A DNA stretch of 35,869 bases, from assembly GCA_018457135.1 (NCBI GenBank), contig JAGGDU010000094.1, positions 1 to 35,869 of the forward strand, given 5' to 3'. This stretch comes from Trichodesmium erythraeum GBRTRLIN201 (GTDB lineage: Bacteria > Cyanobacteriota > Cyanobacteriia > Cyanobacteriales > Microcoleaceae). A program made the translations under genes and the position numbers. Below the pieces are notes generated by a model. It worked only from the letters and a program-made list of their open reading frames with translations, had not been told where the DNA came from and ran no database searches. How positions within the stretch are numbered: position 1 is the stretch's first letter; each line of letters opens with the position of its first letter. Shown in pieces: positions 10,460 through 18,772 of the stretch.

Positions 10460-10740
10460 GTAATATATTGTATAGCTTAATAGTCTCTTCTATATGCTGA
10501 TATTATTGATAGTTATTAAATACTAGAAACATATTTTCTCTGAGCCACAATATCTAAATTATGGCGGTTTTTTTTAGTATGTAAAAGTGGCATTAAGTAA
10601 ATAGCATTTAAAGTGCCCTAAATAATAAAATTCTAATTTGCACTGTACCAAAAACCTCTAACTATCTATAAAGATGATAAAAGTATTTCTGAGTTTCGTC
10701 AATCTGTAGTTAAATATAAGTTTTGTCTTGAGAATATTTA

Positions 10741-10815
10741 GAATATTTAGTGAAGGTATTTTTAAGCTTTAATAGTTGGGTTGATTTAGAAAGTTGCTTA
10801 AAGGAACGTTTATAG
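10741..10815 (+). pseudogene. Rpn-type nuclease gene, 3' tail (copy 0)
   Basis: The last 24 codons (EYLVKVFLSFNSWVDLESCL, then KERL and TAG) match the C-termini of the two copies downstream (VKVFLSFNSLADLESWL). The bases between this stop and the next ATG (AATACTACTATGAAATTTAT) match those between copies 1 and 2. So this is the tail of a further upstream tandem copy whose body is gone. Confidence 0.75.
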
Positions 10816-10829
10816 GGAAAAATACTACT

Positions 10830-11566
10830 ATGAAATTTATTAATCCCAAGTTTGATTATGCTTTAAAAAAAAAATGTTTGGTTCTCAGCAAAGCAAAGAT
10901 GTTTTAATTAGTTTTCTGAATGCGATAATTTATGATGAAAAAAAACTATTAAGGGTTTGACAATTTTTAACCCTTTTTATCCTGGTAAAGTTATCAATTT
11001 AAAAGATACCTATTTAGATATAAAATCTGTTTCATTTAATGGTTTTGTTGTAGTCATTGAAATGCCAGTGGCACGGATGACTGCTTTTAGTAAACGGGTA
11101 ATGTACAACTTAGTTAAAGGCTATGGCAACGAGTTAGAAACAGGAGATAATTACCCCTTTGGTTGAGTTAAAAACTTTGGCAGATAAGTGGATTTATTTT
11201 CTTAAAGAAGCTACAAAATTTGATGATATTCCAGATATTTTAGGGGAGGTTGCCGAAATTGAACAAGCTTTAAATATTGCTCAGAGAATTAACATGAGTC
11301 CAGAATAATTAGAGATAGTTGAGGGTCGGGCAATAGCATTGCAAGATGAAAGAGGAAGGATAGCTTATGCAGAATAAATTGCGCGGCTTAATCAAACTAT
11401 TGCTCTTATCAAGCTTTTAATAACTCAACGTTTTGGAGAGGTTAATGATGAGATTAGTAGTCAGATAGAAGGTTTGCCTTTGGCAGATGTGGAGGATTTG
11501 GTGAAGGTATTTTTAAGTTTTAATAGTTTGGCAGATTTGGAAAGTTGGTTATAGGAACGTTTATAA
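10830..11566 (+). pseudogene. Rpn-type PD-(D/E)XK nuclease/transposase, decayed copy 1
   Basis: This is the same gene as 11581-12504 in a more decayed state. It starts MKFINPKFDYALKK. A frameshift lies in an A-run near 10865-10873 and another near 10943. The core IFNPFYPGKVINLKDTYLD and VIEMPVARMTAFSKRV is readable at 10957-11160. After GDNYP about 190 bp of the middle are deleted relative to copy 2. The rest (ELKTLADKWIYFLKEA, DERGRIAYAE, LITQRFGEV) carries stops at 11305-11307 and in the AYAE region near 11375, and again near 11551. The protein family (Rpn recombination-promoting nuclease/putative transposase, PF12784-like) is assigned from the MKFINPK...FKKIFG start and the IEMQ-type motif. 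It is non-functional. Confidence 0.8.
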
Positions 11567-11580
11567 GGAGCAATACTACT

Positions 11581-12504
11581 ATGAAATTTATCAATCCTAA
11601 AGTTGATTATGCTTTTAAAAAAATCTTTGGTTCTGAGCAAAGCAAAGAGATTTTAATTAGTTTTCTAAATGCGATTATTTATAATGGAGAAAAAACTATT
11701 AAGGATTTAACAATTTTTAATCCTTTTAATCCTGGTGAAATTATTAGTTTAAAAGATACTTATTTGGATGTAAAAGCAGTTTTATTTGACTGCTCTATTG
11801 TAATTATTGAAATGCAAATGGCACGAATGACTGCTTTTAATAAGAGGGTGGCTTACAATTTGTCTAAAGCTTATGCTAATCAGTTGGATAAAGGGGAGAA
11901 TTATCCTTGATTAAATCCGGCGATCGCTCTGACAATTACGGATTTTATTCTGTTTAAAAATACTGATAATAATATTAATAAAGATGATTATATTAATAAA
12001 TTTGTGTTTCAGGAGGAAACTAAAAAGTATAAATGCTTGGAAAAAGAATTGCGGTTAATATTTGTGGAACTGCCGAAGTTTAAAAAAAGTTTGTCGGAGT
12101 TAAAAAATTTGACGGATAAGTGGATTTATTTTCTGCAAGAGGCAGCTAGCTTTGATGAAATACCAGAGAATTTGGGGGAAGTTGCGGAAATAGAACAGGC
12201 ATTAAATATGGCTAATTTTATTAATATGACTCCAGAAGAGTTAGAGATAGTTGAAAACCGAGGGATAGCTATGCAAGATGAAAGAGGACGGATAGCTTAT
12301 GCAGAAGAACAAGCACGGCTTAATCAAACGATCGCTCTTGTCAAGCTATTAATAACTCAACGTTTTGGAGAGGTTTCTGAAGGTATTAGTAGTCAGATAG
12401 AAGATTTGCCTTTGGCAGATGTGGAAGATTTGGTGAAGGTGTTTTTAAGTTTTAATAGTTTGGCAGATTTGGAAAGTTGGTTACAGGAACGTTTGAGGTC
12501 TTAA
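11581..12504 (+). pseudogene. Rpn-type PD-(D/E)XK nuclease/transposase, copy 2, one nonsense codon
   Basis: The ATG at 11581 is preceded by AAGGAG (11565-11570) at 10-nt spacing. The reading frame runs 307 codons to TAA with a single TGA at 11908-11910, between KGENYP and LNPAIALTITDF. The N-terminal part has MKFINPKVDYAFKKIFGSE, LKDTYLDVKAV and the metal-site segment IVIIEMQMARMTAFNKRV. The C-terminal part has DERGRIAYAEEQARLNQT and LLITQRFGEV. Family members act as DNA endonucleases that promote RecA-independent recombination (established for E. coli Rpn). The stop separates the nuclease core from the C-terminal half. A GTG at 12004 could restart the second half, but no function is expected for it alone. 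It is probably a recently dead gene, or a TGA read through rarely. Confidence 0.85.
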
Positions 12505-12651
12505 TTCAGCGCTTTTCAAATTGATAAACTACATCGCTATAACCAAAACCTTGTAGGGACGTTGCAAACACAAAAATGCGTTTCATGTCGTATTCGCGTT
12601 ACGTCCCGCTCTGTAGTCTACCGATATGAAAACTGCTGTTGAGTGATGCGA

Positions 12652-12691
12652 TCGCTCATCATCTCATTCCGTCGCTCATCGTCTTATTCCG
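12652..12691. repeat. 20-bp tandem duplication with HIP1 site
   Basis: TCGCTCATCATCTCATTCCG is followed directly by TCGCTCATCGTCTTATTCCG (two mismatches). An HIP1-like GCGATCGC overlaps the first unit. Just upstream, GGGACGT (12556-12562) and ACGTCCC (12601-12607) form a long-loop inverted repeat. No coding sequence was seen from 12505 to 12850. Confidence 0.6.
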
Positions 12692-12769
12692 TTTCGAACT
12701 CGCCAACATTACTTTGTGAAATAAGGATTTTTTGGGATATTGGTAGCTGGTACTGATAACTGAAATACC

Positions 12770-12803
12770 ACGGCGAGTCCCATTCTTCAATGGAACTCGC
12801 CGT
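12770..12803. repeat. Strong hairpin ACGGCGAGT...ACTCGCCGT
   Basis: A 9-bp perfect outer stem (ACGGCGAGT/ACTCGCCGT) continues after one mismatch into CCATT/AATGG around a CTTC tetraloop, about 14 paired bases in all. Neither strand has a T-run after it, so a Rho-independent terminator is unlikely. It lies about 50 bp from an IS200/IS605-type end and may be a subterminal palindrome of that class or a dispersed repeat. Confidence 0.55.
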
Positions 12804-12849
12804 TAGTTGATTCAGGTTAGAAGTGGAGTTCAGAGGTTAGAGTTGCTAG

Positions 12850-12895
12850 GTTGACATCCTCCCGAGGCTGCTCTGACGAGGCAGCGCGGGATTCC
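12850..12895 (-). mobile_element. IS200/IS605-type right end
   Basis: On the minus strand the sequence reads GAATCCCGCGCTGCCTCGTC, AGAGCAGCC, then TCGGGAGGATGTCAACC. TCCCG pairs with CGGGA and GCTGC with GCAGC, giving a subterminal hairpin followed by GGGAGGATGTCA. That layout is typical of right ends next to tnpB in cyanobacterial IS200/IS605 elements. A near-identical CCTCGGGAGAATGTCA lies at 35622-35640. The only tnpB piece on this strand ends 740 bp away at 13640, so this end has been separated from its gene or belongs to another lost element. Confidence 0.55.
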
Positions 12896-12952
12896 TTAGC
12901 ATCCCTTATATTCTAGCTCTATTTATATTTTTTTTATTTCCCGTTCTAAGCC

Positions 12953-13300
12953 CTATACGATCCGCCCGCTAGTTCGCTGGCGCCTACGACTTGCTTTCAT
13001 CCGTGCGGATCCATCATTGAGGTTTATTGTCAGCAGTCGCCATGTTATGTTGTAGGCGCTTACTTCGAAGCCGAACTGTTTTAATACTTCGAGAGGTAAA
13101 CCATCTTTTAATTTGACAACAGAATATGGAGGTCTTGGGTCCCTCTGTTCTGTATCCCTTGCGATAATTATTCGATTGTTTCCTTCCTTCTCCATGATCG
13201 CGCTGACATAATACTGCCATACGCGTACTTCGGGACTTGACATAATAACATCAGGATCATCAAGACCCTCGGTCTCTTTAAGCGTACGTATCCCATCTAC
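12953..13300 (-). pseudogene. Unassigned coding remnant in a GC-rich island
   Basis: An open minus-strand frame of about 115 codons reads RTLKETEGLDDPDVIMSS, PEVRVWQYYVSAIMEKEGNN, PPYSVVKLKDGLPLEVLKQF, and ends RRRQRTSGRIV. It lies just downstream of, and one frameshift from, the sigma-factor remnant at 13297-13509. It may be the rest of that gene, although I could not see a sigma region 4 helix-turn-helix in it. ATG at 13243 would be the first start. Base composition is richer in G+C than in the neighbouring genes. Function unknown. Confidence 0.4.
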
Positions 13301-13509
13301 TCTATATCATCTACACCTATAGCACCCCGAGAACGTTTGCCCATGATATCCAGACATAAATTCCGAGTCAGGGTCGTCAACCAAGCTGACAAATTAGCGA
13401 TTTTCCCAGCGAACTTCCGCACCTTATCCCATGCCTTCACCATGGCCTCACTTAGAGCATCCTCCGCATCTGCCTGGTTAAAGTTCATATACTTCAGACA
13501 GCAGCAATT
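13297..13509 (-). pseudogene. ECF-type sigma factor remnant (region 2)
   Basis: The minus-strand translation NQADAEDALSEAMVKAWDKV, then ANLSAWLTTLTRNLCLDI and KRSRGAIGVDDIE, matches sigma-70 region 2 of cyanobacterial ECF-like sigma factors (DAEDA, AWL, NLCLDI). An in-frame TGA at 13510-13512 cuts off region 2's first part, and TAG follows DDIE. Region 4 is not recognisable. A living version would direct RNA polymerase to alternative promoters; this one cannot be functional. About half of the bases are G or C (61 of 120 in 13321-13440 by hand count), well above the flanking DNA, which suggests a different origin. Confidence 0.65.
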
Positions 13510-13547
13510 TCATCGAAATCCTCATGCGCTATAGTATAGTGTCTTTG

Positions 13548-13587
13548 CCTAAGTCCTGTATATATTGCGGTGCTGCGTAAGTCCTAA
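13548..13587. repeat. Two TAAGTCCT motifs bordering the island
   Basis: CCTAAGTCCTGTATA and GCGTAAGTCCTAATA occur in direct orientation 27 bp apart, at the upstream edge of the sigma-factor remnant. The same core ends the MITE-like palindrome at 31282-31373 and recurs at 18382-18396, so it looks like the terminal sequence of a mobile repeat family. Confidence 0.5.
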
Positions 13588-13639
13588 TATTTTTATTAAT
13601 AGTTACTAAATCTATAGAAAAATATTCCTTGACCTAGTT

Positions 13640-13892
13640 TTAATTAAGGCTCACCATTACGGGGTGAACTACAACACCCATTATCCCATTGCTAAAAGCG
13701 TTTGGGATTGCTTTTCGTAATATGTTTAAACTTCCATTGACATCAGCATTGTATTTGAGACCATTTGAAGCTTTATAAAGTCTTCTTCTCACTCGTTTAC
13801 CACTAAATCTATATTTGACACGTTTTTGATCAACTTGTAGATCGTCCAAGTCTAAAAAACTAGCAATTGAAGACCCACTAATTTGACTTGCC
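13640..13892 (-). pseudogene. TnpB (IS200/IS605) C-terminal fragment
   Basis: Minus-strand translation reads GSSIASFLDLDDLQ, KYRFSGKRVRRRLYKASNG, YNADVNGSLNILRKAIPNAF, GIMGVVVHP and a stop. FSGKRVRRxLY and NADVNGxxNILRK (the third RuvC acidic residue of TnpB) are diagnostic. Everything upstream, including the first two catalytic residues and the zinc ribbon, is missing. The fragment ends at the octamer minisatellite at 13896. TnpB is an RNA-guided nuclease encoded in IS200/IS605 transposons; this piece is dead. Confidence 0.8.
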
Positions 13893-13895
13893 CTA

Positions 13896-13953
13896 CTGGG
13901 GAGTAAGGGAGTAAGGGAGTAAGGGAGTAAGGGAGTAGGTTAGTAGGGGAGAT
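13896..13953. repeat. AGGGAGTA octamer minisatellite
   Basis: At least four near-perfect copies of AAGGGAGT, then degenerate GTAGGTTAGTAGGGGAG. It replaces the 5' part of the TnpB fragment. The bases from 13954 to 14204 contain no gene that I can see. Confidence 0.85.
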
Positions 13954-14204
13954 GATATGAATGGATGTTGAAAAAGAACAGACATTAAAAAACGGGTTGA
14001 CTATAAAAGTGGATTAGAACTCTTTTTTTGGCCACATATAGATGCCATATAGCCAATTATTCAGTAATTAGTGAGGTAAAAAGCTCGGCCAATAAATCAA
14101 CAAGTTTATAAATGTCCTATTTCTTAATGAATTAAGACTCCTTCATCTTAGTAAAAAAATTTACTATAAACAAAGTAAGAAATGGAAAGAATTATATAGA
14201 TGAA

Positions 14205-14277
<73 letters not shown>

Positions 14278-14291
14278 TTTTTTTCACTTTT

Positions 14292-14297
14292 ATTATA
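14292..14297 (-). promoter_or_regulatory. Likely -10 box of the tRNA-Phe promoter
   Basis: TATAAT on the minus strand places the start of transcription about 8 nt before the tRNA. A TTGTCA lies 21 nt further upstream, longer than the usual 16-18 nt, so the -35 assignment is weak. Confidence 0.45.
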
Positions 14298-14470
14298 GTA
14301 GCAGACTAGATATAATTTTGACAAGTATTTGAGATTTTTTTTTTATTATTAGCTGTAATACATACTATATAATAATCTTAGCTTAATTTGCATAATTGTT
14401 ATAAGCCAAAAGTCAAAAATAAAAAGTTAAAAGTCAAAAGTAAGAATTAAAGTAATGAGATGACCAGAAG

Positions 14471-14519
14471 TACTGATAACTAATAATTAATCACTGATAA
14501 CTGATAATTGATAACTGAA
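14471..14519. repeat. ACTGATAACTGATAATTGA-type AT-rich repeat
   Basis: Overlapping copies of CTGATAACT/TAATTGATAACTG lie directly before the MBOAT gene, with AAAAGTCAAAAGT-type repeats before them (14405-14450). Single copies recur near 6985 and 12752. This is a common simple dispersed sequence in such genomes. No ribosome binding site is seen in it. Confidence 0.6.
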
Positions 14520-16031
14520 ATGACTTTTATCTCCTTTAACTATGCTCTATTTTTATTAATAGTATTAGGAATCTACTGGTCAATGCCACGACAGTCTTGG
14601 CGAGTATTTATCCTCTTAATTGCCAGTTTAATTTTCTACGCTACAATTCAACCCCAATATATTCCGCTGCTATTCATAATTACCCTATTAAATTTTTACC
14701 TCGCTCAAGCTATTGGGGAACCCAAAGACTGGCGCATTGCCAATACAAAATGGAACCGAGGTCGCTTACTATTATTGTGGTTAGGTATAGTTTCTAATAT
14801 CTTACTTTTATTAAGCTTTAAATATATACCTTTTATACTTAATAGCATTGGCATTTTTTACAATCAACCTTTGATGTTAGAAACTGCATTTTCCGTTAAA
14901 AATAATTTGATAGCTCCTTTAGGACTAAGTTTTTTTTGTTTTGAATGTCTAGCTTATTTAATTGATATTTATCGAGGTGCCCCTGCCGCTACTTCTTTAC
15001 TAGAATTTACATCTTATAAATTATTTTTTCCCAAACTAATTTCTGGTCCAATTACTCGCTATCATTATCTACAAAATCAGCTAGGAATGACTAGCAAAAA
15101 AGATAGTCAAGTTTCAGTTAAAATACCAGCCTTAAAATTCCCAAGTTTAGAACAAATAACCGAAGGAATTTGGTTAATTGCAACTGGGGCAGTAAAAAAA
15201 GCTTTAATAGCTGATAATTTAGGAATTTTTGTAGAGCTCAGTTTTAGTAATTTGCAAAGAGCAGGAAGTGGTGATTTGTGGTTAGCAACTGTTGCCTATG
15301 GATTACAACTTTATCTAGACTTTACTGCTTATGTTGATATAGCTCGTGGCACTGCTTTCTTAATGGGTTTAAGTTTGCCACAAAATTTTGATTTTCCTTA
15401 TTTTAGTACAAGTATTTCCGAATTTTGGCGCCGGTGGCATACGACTTTAGGAAATTGGTTGAGAAATTATTTGTATTTTCCCTTAGGAGGTTCCAGGGTA
15501 GGGTTATTTCGTACTTGTTTAAATTTGTTAATTTTGATGTTAATTGCTGGTATTTGGCATGGTGCTAGTTGGGGTTTTATTGTTTGGGGTATTTTACATG
15601 GTTTAGCATTAGTAATTCATCGTTTAGTAGAGGCAATTTCTAAAAAAATTAATGCCGAGAAAATCTGGGAAAGTTGGTTAGGAATTTTGGTGAGTTGGTT
15701 GTTAACTCAGAGTATGGTTTTTGGGGGTTGGATATTTTTTAGATTACCAAATCTGAGAGATTCTATGTGGGTAATTTATCATTGGTGGGGTTATGATGCA
15801 GATGTTCAATTTGTGGATAAAGTTTATCTGGAAGCAATGGGTTTAGAAAGGTTACAGTTGGTGTGGTTAATTGGTGGGGTTGTGATGGTTATGGCGATTA
15901 ATTATTGGTTTCATTGGGGTTTAAAATTACAGTTAAATTGGCAGTTAAAAGTTTTATTAGTACCTGTATTTTTCTTTTTTGTTTGGTTATTGGCGCCAGA
16001 AGGTTTGCCTTATATTTATTTTGATTTTTGA
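14520..16031 (+). CDS. MBOAT-family membrane O-acyltransferase (AlgI/DltB-like)
   Basis: A 503-residue polytopic protein with about 10-12 hydrophobic segments. It carries the MBOAT signature around WRRWHTTLGNWLRNYLYFP (303-321) and the catalytic-type AGIWHGASWGF with His347, plus His360 in GILHGLA. Family members move acyl groups, often acetyl from the cytoplasm, onto extracellular polysaccharide, teichoic acid or peptidoglycan. The substrate cannot be told here. AlgI normally works with a periplasmic SGNH/AlgJ partner, and no such gene is adjacent. I chose the ATG at 14520 (MTFISFNYAL); a TTG at 14508 in frame is possible but lies in the repeat. No Shine-Dalgarno is visible. Confidence 0.9.
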   Translation: MTFISFNYALFLLIVLGIYWSMPRQSWRVFILLIASLIFYATIQPQYIPLLFIITLLNFYLAQAIGEPKDWRIANTKWNRGRLLLLWLGIVSNILLLLSFKYIPFILNSIGIFYNQPLMLETAFSVKNNLIAPLGLSFFCFECLAYLIDIYRGAPAATSLLEFTSYKLFFPKLISGPITRYHYLQNQLGMTSKKDSQVSVKIPALKFPSLEQITEGIWLIATGAVKKALIADNLGIFVELSFSNLQRAGSGDLWLATVAYGLQLYLDFTAYVDIARGTAFLMGLSLPQNFDFPYFSTSISEFWRRWHTTLGNWLRNYLYFPLGGSRVGLFRTCLNLLILMLIAGIWHGASWGFIVWGILHGLALVIHRLVEAISKKINAEKIWESWLGILVSWLLTQSMVFGGWIFFRLPNLRDSMWVIYHWWGYDADVQFVDKVYLEAMGLERLQLVWLIGGVVMVMAINYWFHWGLKLQLNWQLKVLLVPVFFFFVWLLAPEGLPYIYFDF

Positions 16032-16485
16032 CTATTTTGATATGATTAATTTTGTGAAATAGCTAATCAAAATAAATCAAAAAAAAAGGGAAAAAGAACA
16101 ACAAAGAAGAAAGGCAAATACTAATTTTTTCTTGTTGATTAAATATAAAAGTTATCACTCATATTGGTCTGAGGCTTTTTTTCATGACTTAAGTACTTAG
16201 TTTTCAGTCATTCAAGCTGAAAAAGTTAGTATTTTGGGAACTCCCATAAAGAAAAATAAAAGGAAAAAGACATCCGAGTTCTCCTCCTGGTAGGGCTTAC
16301 CGGAGAGTATATTTCTTGTTCTTCTGTAGGGAGGTTATATGCAACGTTCCTAGCTATTCTATTCTTGGAATGAAGTAGGGAATGTGAGATGTAATATTAG
16401 ATAGAAATTCCCACACTGGTGAAATAAAAATTTTTTTTTGTTTTAGTATACACTCTGGATGATAAATTACTTTAGATAACCAATT
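16032..16485. other. Gap between convergent genes
   Basis: Convergent 3' ends with no gene seen. There is a modest hairpin CTCCTGGTAGGGCTTACCGGAG (22 bases; stem ends CTCC/GGAG and GGTA/TACC) at about 16284-16305. A GGGAAT/ATTCCC pair lies near 16379-16413. I could not link either to a known element. Confidence 0.4.
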
Positions 16486-18168
16486 TTAAAGCTCAGAACT
16501 AGTTAATTTAATATCTGCTTCAGACCAAGCTTTTTCAAACTCTTGTTTAACTTCTGCAGCTTCTTTTTGTTTACCTTGTGCTGATAAACTTTCTACTAAC
16601 CCATATAAAGACCAACCATTATTTGGATGCTGTTGTAAATCTTTACGATAAACTGCTTCTGCTTCTTGTTCCCTATTTAACTTTAACAAAGCTGCAGCTA
16701 AAGATTGACGCACAGGATAATACCAATAAGGAGGTTCCATATAAGGTAAATTATCTTGAAGTTTTACAGCAGTTTGGTATTCAGAAATCATCTCTTTATT
16801 TTTCTGTTTTAGTTCTGCCATTTTTCCTACTAATAAATGATTAGCAATTGAAATTATATTTGTAGCAGGAACATTTGCTGTTTCTAAACTACTAAATTCT
16901 GAATTTTGTAATAAGTCTTTAATTTTTTGATTCTCAAATTCAGCATTTTCTAAATTTCCCTTACCAACCCATGCCATACCTCTTGCATAATGCCACATTG
17001 CCATGGTAAAGGGAAACTCATTTGATGGTTGAGATTCAGTAAGAATTTCATCCCACTTACCAAATTGCACCAAGGAAAAATAGGGAGTAGGTAGAAAAAT
17101 TTCAGAAAAAGGAATTTGCTTAACTTCCAGAAGAGAAACTTTATCTACTAATTTTCTAGCCGCTTTAATTGCATCTTCGCTACGTCCTTCCATACTAGCT
17201 GCTGACCAGAAAAAATGAATATTATGAGGATAATAAAGTGCTGAATATAATCCCTTTTGTTGAGAAGTTGCTAGAAATTTTTCATCTGCTTTAATTGCTT
17301 TTTGGTTCACTCTCGCTGCATCATGATAACGACCAATTCTGAGATAAAGATGAGACGGCATATGTACTAAATGACCAGAAGCCGGAACTAAATTACTGAG
17401 ACGATCGGCTGCTTTTTCTGCCTTTTCTGGATATGGAGAAGCTTCGAGGGTATGAATATAATAATGTATTGCTCCGGGATGATTTGGATTTTTTTCTAAT
17501 ACAAATTCTAATGTTTTAACCAGTTCATTTGTTAAAGGTTGAGGTTCACCATTTTCTTGCCAGTAATTCCAGGGCATTAAGTCCATTAAAGATTCAGCAA
17601 ATAGGGTTGCTGCATCTAAATCACTAGGATATTGTTGAGAAAGTTCTCTCATGGCATTAGCATAAGCCATATCTAAAGGTTGACGATTTTCTAAATTTTG
17701 ATCAGAATATCTTTGAGATAAAGCTTTAATATAAACTTGTTCTATAGGAGTAGTTTTAGTAGAAAGTTTTTGAGCTTTTTGGATAGCTTTATAAGTAGTA
17801 GGAATAGATTCTTGATTCATTGGAGCATTAATATTAGGACCTTCTGATAAAGCCATGCCCCAATAACACATAGCACAATCAGAATCTATTTGAGTAGCTT
17901 GTTGAAAAGAACGTTTAGCTTCAGCATGGTTGAAGCCAAAAATAAAGGTTAAACCTTGATCGAAATAACGTTGAGCTTGAGGAGAAGTTGTTGTAATTTT
18001 ATGGTGGATATTTCCTAAGTTGTTCCATAAAGGAACTACACTATTTAATTGATTTTGATTTTTCTCAGTAGCTGACCAAGAAGGATTGAAAGTTAGTGTA
18101 ATATAAATGCAAGTAGTGACACACACAGAGAGAATAAAAATCAATTTTTTTTTGTTTTTTATATTCAT
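16486..18168 (-). CDS. Exported tetratricopeptide-repeat protein
   Basis: A 560-residue protein. The N-terminus KKKLIFILSVCVTTCIYITL is a signal peptide or membrane anchor, with possible cleavage after WSA (residue 33). The first TPR-like unit is AQRYFDQGLTFIFGFNHAEA. It continues into DSDCAMCYWGMALSEGPNIN, a conserved segment with a CxxC pair (Cys98, Cys101) but no following His, so it is not a c-type haem site. Further motifs are AIHYYIHTLEASPYPEKAE, LVHMPSHLYLRIGRYHDAA and a C-terminal TPR (EAEAVYRKDLQQHPNNGWSL). The family is widespread and poorly characterised; TPRs suggest protein-protein contact in the periplasm or at a membrane. It is a single gene with wide gaps on both sides. Confidence 0.85.
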   Translation of the reverse strand: MNIKNKKKLIFILSVCVTTCIYITLTFNPSWSATEKNQNQLNSVVPLWNNLGNIHHKITTTSPQAQRYFDQGLTFIFGFNHAEAKRSFQQATQIDSDCAMCYWGMALSEGPNINAPMNQESIPTTYKAIQKAQKLSTKTTPIEQVYIKALSQRYSDQNLENRQPLDMAYANAMRELSQQYPSDLDAATLFAESLMDLMPWNYWQENGEPQPLTNELVKTLEFVLEKNPNHPGAIHYYIHTLEASPYPEKAEKAADRLSNLVPASGHLVHMPSHLYLRIGRYHDAARVNQKAIKADEKFLATSQQKGLYSALYYPHNIHFFWSAASMEGRSEDAIKAARKLVDKVSLLEVKQIPFSEIFLPTPYFSLVQFGKWDEILTESQPSNEFPFTMAMWHYARGMAWVGKGNLENAEFENQKIKDLLQNSEFSSLETANVPATNIISIANHLLVGKMAELKQKNKEMISEYQTAVKLQDNLPYMEPPYWYYPVRQSLAAALLKLNREQEAEAVYRKDLQQHPNNGWSLYGLVESLSAQGKQKEAAEVKQEFEKAWSEADIKLTSSEL

Positions 18169-18772
18169 AAGTATGGTTTTTAATGATTGAATAAATTGGT
18201 TTTGAATCTGAGATTATGCTTAACTTTATATTAGCATTTTCAAGATTTTTTTTTCCTTATTCCGATATTATGAGTAGACTTCAAATGTTTAACAATGTAC
18301 AGTAATATTAACCTGAACAGTGGGTAGTTCCCAAGTAGAAAAAATTATAACACTATACATAATTAAAATTATAAGGGTTTCGTGTAAGTCCTGATCAAGG
18401 GGAAAATATTCATTACCAACTAACAACTTTCTAACAACTTTTTTACCGCCAACACTATTCAGGATTTATCCAATAAAACTTATATTTTCACAAGTTATCG
18501 CTTCTGAAATATCTAAAAAAAAACTTTGCTATATTCAGTAATTTTATGGCTCAATAAAAGTTCAAATATGTAATCTATAAAAATTAATATATAGAGACAT
18601 AAAAGTTAACTATAAATTTATATAAAAGACTACATTTTAAACTATAAATATTTATTATATTAAGTCTTCACTACATAGTTAATTTCTAGATTTTTATATT
18701 TGATTTTCTAATAGTAAAATACTCAACCATAGATAATATTATTATTTTTTTAATTACTATTTATTACTTTAC
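18169..18772. other. 600-bp A+T-rich gap with a solitary repeat end
   Basis: No coding sequence was found. GTGTAAGTCCTGATC at 18382-18396 matches the ends of the MITE-like palindrome at 31282-31373, but no partner inverted copy was seen here. The region should contain the promoter of the TPR gene near 18169-18250. Confidence 0.45.

Noticed and set aside
11908-11910. TGA recoding (selenocysteine or Trp) in the Rpn-type gene
   Set aside because: No hairpin of SECIS type was seen and neighbouring tandem copies are clearly decaying, so a nonsense mutation is simpler.
16249-16330. Riboswitch or terminator in the MBOAT/TPR gap
   Set aside because: The hairpin is short, has no T-run, and lies between convergent genes; no known riboswitch consensus was recognised.
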